From: Botryococcus braunii
Taxonomy: Eukaryota > Chlorophyta > Trebouxiophyceae
Assembly: GCA_002005505.1 (NCBI GenBank)
Contig: KV908351.1
Location: 413,678-451,177 of the forward strand
Direction of reading: 5' to 3'
Length of the DNA stretch: 37,500 bases
The notes under the pieces are model-generated. The model made no database searches and was not told the DNA's origin. It was given only the letters and a program-made list of their open reading frames with translations. The translations under genes were made by a program, and so were the position numbers. Positions 1 through 37,500 of the stretch are shown piece after piece. Position 1 is the first letter of the stretch. Each line of letters opens with the position of its first letter.

Positions 1-540
1 TGCTCTCACTACTAGGAATGGGTCCCTCTGGTCTTGGTGGCCAATTCTGTTGTTACTGAGGTGGGTGGCCGTGCTCTCAGTACTAGGAATGGGTCCCTCT
101 GGTCTTAGTGATGAGCGGGTGGCCAACTCTGTTGTTACTAACTGAGGTGGGTGGCCGTGCTCTCACTACTAGGAATGGGTCCCTCTGGTCTTAGTAATGA
201 GCGGGTGGCCAACTCTGTTGTTACTAACTGAGGTGGGTGGCCGTGCTCTCACTACTAGGAATGGGTCCCTCTGGTCTTAGTAATGAGCGGGTGGCCAACT
301 CTGTTGTACTAACTGAGGTGGGTGGCCGTGCTCTCACTACTAGGAATGGGTCCCTCTGGTCTTAGTAATGAGCGGGTGGCCAACTCTGTTGTTACTGAGG
401 TGGGTGTCCGTGCTCTCAGTATTAGGAATGGGTCCCTCTGGTCTTAGTAATGAGCGGGTGGCCAGCTCTGTTGTTACTGAGGTGGGTGGCCATGCTCTTA
501 GTACTAGGAATGGGTCGCTCTGGTCTTAGAAATGAGCGGG
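1..540. repeat. Minisatellite, about 84-bp unit, 6-7 copies
   Basis: Tandem copies begin near 3, 76, 160, 247, 330, 414 and 496. The unit contains the phrase aggaatgggtccctctggtc followed by an antisense-neutral gtggcc...gttactgaggtggg stretch. Copies differ by small indels (73 to 88 bp). It probably lies in the intron after exon 3 of the minus-strand methyltransferase B. Reading frames across it are not protein-like. Confidence 0.9.
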
Positions 541-810
541 TGGGCAGCTCGCTCTCCTCAGTGATAAGAGGGGGTCCTGCCTGTTATACTGCCACCAGCA
601 TTATTAGCCCCCCTGTGGTTGTACTGCCACAACGCTTGTACTGCCTTCAGTGTTTAATCACCCACCAGCCTTCCTCCCCCCCTCCCCCAGCATTCCTACT
701 GGCATGGGCAGGTTCCTCCTCTGTACTTAGTGAGATGATTCGCTTGACCAGAAGTGCAGCACTGCCAGTATTTCTCACCCTTCCCTTGCATGCGTTGCGG
801 GGGAAGTGGG

Positions 811-841
811 ACACACACACACACATACACACCCCCCCCCC

Positions 842-898
<57 letters not shown>

Positions 899-914
899 AC
901 GCGCGCGCGCGCGC
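811..914. repeat. (CA)n/(C)n/(GC)n compound microsatellite
   Basis: CA repeats are interrupted by a C-run near 833-844 and end in (GC)7 at 901-914. Positions 541-810 before it, and the purine-rich 960-1180 after it (GA-rich, G-runs, GATGATG-like), show no gene. Confidence 0.95.
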
Positions 915-1369
915 ACGCACAGACACCCACCCACGCAGACACATATACGGACACACGTACAAACCACACACAGAGAGAAAGAGCGGGGCGCAGAGGAAAG
1001 GGGGCAGAGAGAGGGCGGGGGGCAGGGGAAATTGGGGGAGAGGGGGGGGGGGACCCCTCTGCAAGGGAAGGCACAGGAAGTCAAGGTGAGCGCTGCATGA
1101 TAGTCGAGATGGTGGTGTTGATGATGATTGTTGTGGTGGTGATGATGACGATGACTGTGATGAAGGGGGGGGGGGTGTGATCATGATGATAATGATAATG
1201 TGACCAAACAAAGATATTTACAGAATGATGCACAGGAGATCAAGACTGAGAGAATTGCTAGCATAGATGCATTGAAAGTGATTTAGTTTTGTTACGTACA
1301 GAGGACATTTGCACCCTCCAACAACCCGAGGGGGGGGGGGGGTTGTCTATCCGACATAAATCTGCTCAC

Positions 1370-1586
1370 CTTTCTCCTGCCAATGGTAGGCCATGCTTGC
1401 ATATGAAATACTCAAGGAATCCCTGGGGAAGCATTGCTCATAAAATGTGCCGGCTGTGCCAAAGGCATATGTGTTTGGATACTTCAAATAGGTCCTGCGG
1501 TGACTGGAAACAGTTTTGAAGAGATCATTCCAGTTGTTGCTGAGAGTGTCCATATGGATAACTTCAATCGGCTTTTCCTCATCCTC
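1370..1586 (-). CDS. Methyltransferase B exon 3 (substrate-pocket segment)
   Basis: The acceptor is tccttgacag before 1586 and the donor is AAAG|gtgagc after 1370. It is 217 nt long, starts in phase 0 and ends in phase 1. It encodes HMDTLSNNWN, FYEQCFPRDSLS and YASMAYHW. Confidence 0.8.
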
Positions 1587-2203
1587 CTGTCAAGGAGAAC
1601 CGAACATGTCACCTACATTTCGTATGCGTCCTTGTGTCTGCCCTTGACAACGGTAGTCCAGTGCATATAATTGAAAATCAAAGAGCCACACCAATGCATG
1701 GAGGGAGCGAAGGAAAAGAGAAACTTTCAAGCCCTTCTAAAGACATCACCTTGCGTATTGCTGAAACAAGAACTGTCCAAATGCGTCCTTTCTGTCTGCC
1801 CTTGACAACGGTAGTCCAGTGCATATAATTGAAAATCAAAGAGCCACACCAATGCATGGAGGGAGCGAAGGAAAAGAGAAACTTTCAAGCCCTTCTAAAG
1901 ACATCACCTTGCGTATTGCTGAAACAAGAACTTCCAGCTGTTCGCAGGAGTTAGACCCAGCCGATGATCCAAAGTCTCCGACCCGGATTGTTCCAGACAA
2001 ACCGGCAACCTCTTTCCCAGCAACTGCCAAAGTATCTTTAACAGCCTGTGACACACAATAATCATCACCAGCGCCTACACGTATTTCCCCGTTGGCCAAA
2101 GCACACAACGGGGTTTCGGAAGCTTACCTGCCAAACGTTGCCTTGGTGCGGGGTTTCCCCGTAGGCATTGTAGTCTACCATTTGGACTGACAATTGACGT
2201 AAG
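1370..2203 (-). CDS. SABATH-type SAM-dependent methyltransferase, copy B (partial: 5' part of gene)
   Basis: Three exons are joined by phase-compatible introns: 2181-2128 (M at 2181, possibly preceded by a short extension from an acceptor at 2204), 2045-1908 and 1586-1370. The peptide begins MVDYNAYGETPHQ and carries a SAM-binding motif VGDFGSSAGSNS. It then has HMDTLSNNWNDLF (family: D.P.NDF) and GTFYEQCFPRDSLSISYAS leading to YHW, which is the FY..LFP..S segment of SABATH enzymes. Such enzymes transfer methyl from SAM to carboxyl groups of small acids, or to N-heterocycles, in the cytosol. The substrate cannot be read from sequence. The last exon ends AAAG|gtgagc, and no fourth exon is visible in 1-1368, so the gene continues left or is truncated. 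Exon 1586-1370 has the same length (217 nt) and phase as its counterpart in copy A. Confidence 0.75.
1626..1932. repeat. 158-bp tandem duplication spanning an exon end and splice donor
   Basis: Positions 1626-1773 and 1784-1932 are near-identical copies, with 158-bp spacing between matching bases. On the minus strand the unit contains the last about 25 nt of methyltransferase B exon 2 plus its gtgatg donor and about 120 nt of intron, so a decoy donor lies at about 1749. Confidence 0.9.
1908..2045 (-). CDS. Methyltransferase B exon 2 (SAM-binding motif)
   Basis: The acceptor is gtgtgtcacag before 2045 (phase 0). It encodes 46 residues from AVKDTLAVAGKE through VGDFGSSAGSNS to VSAIRK, and the donor is AAG|gtgatg. 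The intron before it is only 82 nt. Confidence 0.75.
2128..2203 (-). CDS. Methyltransferase B exon 1 (start exon or first visible exon)
   Basis: The ATG is at 2181, giving MVDYNAYGETPHQGNVWQ, and the exon ends CAG|gtaagc at 2128. A good acceptor (tcgtctcag) at 2204 implies an upstream exon, either a 5' UTR or a few extra residues. Copy A has the matching MVSYNESSDMQKSFGE, which supports this exon. Confidence 0.6.
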
Positions 2204-2786
2204 CTGAGACGAATTGGGCACGGCTTTTCATATAGCGTCACGATCAGATCCTTGCGCAAACCGACTTTTACCAGGAACCTCCTACTTTTAAAGACCGGAT
2301 GCTTCTGACACCTCACATGCCAAGAAGAAATGCCACCTGCATTTGGACACGGACGACATGTTTTGGGATTCAGCATATGTGATCATGAATTTCACCACCC
2401 TCAACCGAAAGTTCCCAGATTCCAACGCCCGAACGGTTGCCCAGGTTAACGATTCGATCTGCAGGACCAAATCCATGTCTTCGTAGTCGGACCGCTCGAA
2501 CAATTTCCAATAAATAACCAGATTATTTACCAGTCTATGCATAATCTGGCATTTTGAGTTAGTAATGAGATCGGCGAATGGACCAGTCCAAACTTTGGTT
2601 CGGCGCTTTTGGAATTTAAAGCCGCCGAACCACCTGAGATCAGCTCCTCCTGATGTCACGATAAACTCAGTGGAACGGTACAGCATCCGTACTGCTCTTT
2701 GATGCTGGACCAACTTGTTGGCAGCTATCATTGCGATGATGTCATTGCAGTGGCTTTTATATGGAATTTGAAGTAAGAAGTCAGAA
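2204..2786. promoter_or_regulatory. Putative shared 5' region between divergent genes
   Basis: About 600 bp separates the start codons of the minus-strand methyltransferase B (2181) and the plus-strand hydantoinase gene (2787). No TATA box or defined element can be assigned. An acceptor at 2204 suggests a 5' non-coding exon of the methyltransferase lies here. A 188-codon minus-strand open frame also crosses it, with no recognisable domain. Confidence 0.35.
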
Positions 2787-32408
<29,622 letters not shown>

Positions 32409-33188
32409 CCTCAAGCGGCCTCCCTGCATACCGCTGTGACTCGGGAAAACCTTGCTCGTCCTCCACCCTGTGTATAGGGTTCTCCACTCTGTGTGCAGGG
32501 TTGAAAACGACTCGCTGTTCCCATTTCACCGTTACACCTGTCCATGGGGTTAGCAGAACCCCTACTAACAGAGGATAGCCGACTTTTAAACTTGTCGATG
32601 ATGAACTTTCGATGATTCCTTGGGCTTCTGCATACCAGAATGTAGGACACGTGGTTTGCGTTTTAAGACTGGATGAATCTGGAGTACAATGTTTCAGCAG
32701 TCTCCCACTCAAGGCGTCGGTACACACTAGGGGATCCAAGACTTTATGGACGGCAAAAAGACCATTCTTCCCTTCTTTGTATGCCAGGCAATGGCCTCTC
32801 CATGGTAAAAAAGTAACCTCCTGTCTTTCTTCCTCATCTCCAGAATCCCCCCCCCCCCCTTGGCTGGGTTTCCAAAATCCTTGTAACGTAATCCTCACCA
32901 CCTTCTTCAGAAACATCATAGGAATCAGCACACTGTGACAGGATGAGGTGTCGCTTTGGCCGGGAAACTGACGGGACGACGGGCGTGCGTACCGCGGGCA
33001 GCGCTGTCCAGTCGAAAGCCTTATGAGGCTTTCGGTTTTAATATACAACCCTCGTCGGTAGCCTATATTAACCGTATCGATAGCCTGACATAAACTCTTT
33101 TAAGAGCCTCATATGGAAACCTCTTTTGAAGCCTGTACAAAGCGTATGTTTTGACAGTTATATGTTGACCTCCAGCAGCACGCCCCTG

Positions 33189-33221
<33 letters not shown>

Positions 33222-33390
33222 TCTTAAAAAACGTGGGTACCCACGAGGGTGGATGGGAGCAACCGCTGACTCATGCAAGAGTCATGAGTCATGACTCATG
33301 ACCCCAGGATGCTCTGCACGCCTTAGTCACCAGCTTGCAATGAGTCTCTTTACAAACAACCGAACGAGTAATACTTGGAGAGGCTTGAAG
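32409..33390. other. Spacer after the fusion gene; unassigned minus-strand open frame
   Basis: A 292-codon minus-strand frame (33048 down to 32170) overlaps exon 20 antisense and has about 217 codons outside it. No known domain is recognised. A T-rich tract at 33190-33225, the palindrome cgtgggtacccacg (33232-33245) and a 22-bp palindrome at 33281-33302 follow. Confidence 0.45.
33281..33302. repeat. 22-bp perfect palindrome with TGACTCA-type cores
   Basis: Reads gtcatgagtcatgactcatg plus ac; identical on both strands. It contains overlapping bZIP/AP-1-like TGA(G/C)TCA half sites. Confidence 0.9.
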
Positions 33391-33394
33391 GCTG

Positions 33395-33600
33395 ATGAAT
33401 CCCATTCTACTATTAGAATGATCAATCCCATTCTACCATTAGAATGATAAATCCCATTCTACTATTAAAATGATCAATCCCATTCTACTATTAGAATGAT
33501 AAATTCCATTCTACTATTAGAATGATGAATACCATTCTACTATTAGGATGATTAATCCCATTCTACTATTAGGATGATTAATCCCATTCTACTATTAGGT
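33395..33600. repeat. 24-25-bp AT-rich minisatellite, about 8 copies
   Basis: Units of aatcccattctactattaga plus atgat, with few substitutions. Confidence 0.95.
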
Positions 33601-34019
33601 CGGGCTGAAGGCTGACCGGTCGGACCCAGAGGGAAAACCCCTCTGCCGAATTAAGCAGAAGGCATAACATTAAAGCTCGCAAGCTTCATTTGGGCAAATT
33701 GTACGCAGAATGCGACGCACCCTGCCATGGAGCATCCAGCACACAGCCATCACGGGTTTGCAGAGCGCGCCTTGGCAACGTTCTCAACAACAGAAGAGTT
33801 CCAACCTGCGGTGCGTAAAGCATTTGAAAAACCCTGGCTAATTTAAAGACGGGTTTCGGTCTACCTCAAAGTAGTGGAATTCTCAGCTCATCCAAACAAT
33901 GAGCTTGAGACCCTGGCCTGGCCTGCACCCTTGGGGCAGTCACGTGACACAGGGCCTTAATCAAATAAAATAAATGGAATGGAGTGTTGGTACAAGTCCA
34001 GTTATAACTAGGCACTGCC

Positions 34020-34340
34020 GGCTCTAGAGATGTTGCGACGTCCACGACCACTTCACGCCCAGGTTCGAACCCATTCGAGTCCTTGCACTGTTAAGGGGGG
34101 GGGGGGTGTGTTATCCCCTCCCCAAACACCAATGCCTTGGGTTCGAAACCCACAGAGTGTTGGATCGCCCACTTGGTCCTCCAACCGCAACCTTGATGCT
34201 GTGAGCTGTCATGGCAACAATTCTCAACTTGCATACATCAAATCATCTTGGGCGAGCCTCTTCCCCACATGCGTCTTACCTACAAAAAGCGGCCACCGAA
34301 TCTGCGACCGTCAGGACCGTGACACGACAGGCTAATAATT
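34020..34340. other. Possible tRNA-derived SINE relic
   Basis: Contains caggttcgaaccc at 34060-34072 and gggttcgaaaccc at 34139-34151, both close to the RNA polymerase III B-box GGTTCGANTCC, around a poly-G run (34096-34108). No cloverleaf can be drawn, so this is weak. The neighbouring 33600-34020 has nothing recognised. Confidence 0.25.
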
Positions 34341-34559
34341 TAGCTGTAATATACACTCGAGACCCGCATTGAACTTCTCCTACTTGGACGGGGAAATTAA
34401 ATGTTCTTATCAAATGGCCGGCCAACAAGATCCGCGGCCCTACGAGATGCATCAAGAGGTCGATGCTCTGCGGACCGCGTACCCGAAAAACGTATTTTGA
34501 CTAAATATTATCGTTACTAAATATTAACGAGCACATTATCTTTCATCTGAGCTCAGAAC

Positions 34560-35200
34560 CTGTGAAAGCCAGAGTCGCGGTGGGTGGGCGCAAGCGACAC
34601 ACGTCCTGCAAGAGCAAAGACGCGTGACAGTAACGCAGGCGCTACGGCGAAGCAGGTTTTCTCTGGGCTATAGAACTTCCGTCAGCCAGAGTCTCTGCGG
34701 GTGGACGCGCAGATGTCAGCGTCCGGCAGGGGTGCAAAGCCGCATCGGGCCAGCGCACCGGTGAAGCCGTCGCTGCGACGCCATGTTATTACTCATCACA
34801 GTGATAATGTCCGTATTAGTAATGACATTACTAACATGGAACAGGCCTACTTAAAGCCCTCCGCTCTGACAGAGGCAAGTCCTGCGGCTGAACTGGTTTC
34901 CTGAGAGCTCGCAGCTTCTGCCAGTTGGGATCGATGCGGGTGGATGCGAGCGACGGCGTCTTGCGGGCGCAATGACGCGAGCGGCACCGTAGGCTCTGTG
35001 GCGAAGCGGGTTTCTGAGAGCTGGGACCCTCCGTCATCAGCCGAAGTTGCAGCGGGTGGATGCAAGAGACAGCGTCTTGCGGCGAAAAGACGCGAGCGGC
35101 ATTGTAGGCGCTTTAGCTAAGCGGGTTGCTGAGTGATTGAAACCTGGGGTGTTAACCAGAGTCGCTGCGGGTGGATGCAAGCGAGAGCGTGGGTTTGACG
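34560..35200. repeat. About 125-bp diverged tandem repeats, 4-5 copies
   Basis: Recurring phrases gcgggtggatgc(g/a)agcgac, gcgtcttgcggg, gacgcgagcggcattgtagg and aagcgggtttctgagagct. Confidence 0.85.
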
Positions 35201-35509
35201 TCGATCGGATCCACAGGCTTGAAGCTGCTGGACGCCACACACTCCCCATACAAGGGAGGGGCCCTGCACCAGGCCCCCCGGTACCGCGCCCCGCTGTCAG
35301 TTACTGCGCTGTACGATTTCAGTACGATGCGGGACTAGTCCGTACGGAAGCCGTGCCTCAAGCCCTGCCAGAAGTCCTGTGCCGTGAACAAGACCAGTAC
35401 AATACAAATGGTGCACTGGCAGTACAACCCATGCAGGTACCCCGCAAGAAGTACTGACCCACTTCACTGCAATATTTACAAAAGGAGCCAAGTGGAAACA
35501 TCGCCAACT

Positions 35510-35730
35510 GCAAGAGGTCCTCAGTTCAGGTGGCAACTCCAACGGAGGTCACATTTCAGGCCGAAATTTGCCACGCTTGGGACTCTATCCCGACTCGAAA
35601 GGAAGAGATTTGTGCCATAAGGCCTGCACAAATTCGACGTCGTCGGAGCTCCCAGTCCAAGAAAATGCGCAGTGACTTGGACATCGTCAGAGGGGTTCAG
35701 CTGATAATGTTACGGATCATGGTCTGGCGT
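35510..35730 (+). pseudogene. Second copy of the VTFQ.EICH repeat remnant
   Basis: The plus frame reads TEVTFQAEICHAWDSIPTRK then a basic stretch. Bases ggtcacatttcag..cgaaatttgcc match the reverse complement near 16660-16700. A dispersed element fragment; function unknown. Confidence 0.4.
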
Positions 35731-35734
35731 GATG

Positions 35735-35850
35735 TAACATGAGATGGATATGGTACATTGTGTCACAGGACATAAGCTGGATATGGTACATGGTGTCACA
35801 GGACATGAGCTGGATACGGTACATTGTGTCACAGCACATGAGCTGGACCG
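35735..35850. repeat. 33-bp tandem repeat, 3 copies
   Basis: Copies of gatatggtacattgtgtcac plus aggacatgagctg. Confidence 0.9.
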
Positions 35851-36084
35851 TACTTCCATTGAAATCTTCATGATGCTGAAAACATTGGGAATTCTGATGT
35901 TTACTCGAGAAGAATCAAAGAACTCCCAGGGATAGTCGTATCAAGGAACATATGTTATCAAAGATAAAAGGGTTCAACAATTAAAATTGGAAAGCAAGCA
36001 GAGTGTTTTGTAGCAAGTCAAGGAACCTCACGTCTCCCCCACCCCCCCCCTAGTTCCATCATCTGTACGGCCAGCACACGCACG

Positions 36085-36102
36085 CATGCACGCACACGCG
36101 CG

Positions 36103-36182
<80 letters not shown>

Positions 36183-36312
36183 GACATCCCACACAGACAT
36201 CGCGTGCGTGCATGCGTGTGTGTGCGTGTATGTGTGCGCGCGCGCGCGTGCGTGCGTGCGTGCGCGTGCGTTCGTGCCCGCCCGCCCGCCGCCCGCCCGC
36301 CCGCCCGCGTGC

Positions 36313-36398
<86 letters not shown>
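36085..36398. repeat. (GC)n(CA)n ... (CCCG)n ... (TG)n cluster
   Basis: CA run to about 36178, GC/CG mixed and cccgcccgccgcccgcccgc at about 36278-36305, then TG to 36397. Confidence 0.96.
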
Positions 36399-36400
<2 letters not shown>

Positions 36401-36480
36401 CCGTTGGACCGTCACCCACCAAGTTGACTGAGCCAGCCCGCAACTTCCAATCCTCCGGCCCAAAAGCCATCCCACACAGC

Positions 36481-37500
<1,020 letters not shown>

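Noticed and set aside
1..540. CRISPR-like array
   Set aside because: Whole units are repeated without unique spacers; this is a eukaryotic minisatellite.

Overview
The window is a piece of a large, intron-rich eukaryotic nuclear genome. The coding sequence is in short exons with GT-AG (and two probable GC-AG) borders, and the space between exons is full of (TG/CA)n and (CT)n microsatellites, minisatellites, poly-C/poly-G foldbacks and transposon debris. There is no operon, Shine-Dalgarno or other bacterial signature. Two SABATH-type methyltransferase genes and degenerate TTTAGGG-like motifs suggest a plant or algal lineage. This is inference: no rRNA or organelle marker is present to fix the organism.

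Layout. (1) Positions 1370-2181, minus strand: the first three coding exons of a SABATH methyltransferase (copy B), whose remaining exons would lie left of the window, beyond a minisatellite at 1-540. (2) Positions 2787-32408, plus strand: one 30-kb gene assembled here from 20 exons whose phases all agree. It encodes a hydantoinase/oxoprolinase (N-terminal and A domains) fused to a DUF917 (S-methyl-thiohydantoin desulfurase type) domain. The protein is 919 aa in the shortest model and 1128 aa if a long Ser/Pro/Ala-rich linker is translated. (3) Positions 9252-12368, minus strand: a complete second SABATH methyltransferase (copy A, six exons, about 339 aa) nested antisense in the 10.5-kb intron 4 of the hydantoinase gene. 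(4) The same intron holds a three-exon non-coding-looking unit at 14615-15036, followed 44 bp later by an intron-less, identical spliced copy at 15081-15327. It also holds a retrotransposon 3' fragment and a 624-bp element with 90-bp inverted arms. (5) Positions 32409-36480: repeat-rich spacer with no gene recognised. (6) Positions 36481-37500, minus strand: the last two exons of an amidase-signature hydrolase that continues past the right edge.

How they may fit together. The hydantoinase/DUF917 fusion belongs to the ATP-dependent hydantoin/oxoproline ring-opening family. An amidase could hydrolyse an amide or carbamoyl product, and SABATH enzymes methylate small carboxylic acids or N-heterocycles. 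A shared small-molecule pathway is possible but is only inferred from proximity.

The most unusual features are the unspliced/spliced copy pair, a 90-bp near-perfect palindrome at 10811-10900, and repeated tandem duplication of exon-3'-end plus splice-donor segments into the adjoining intron at four junctions.
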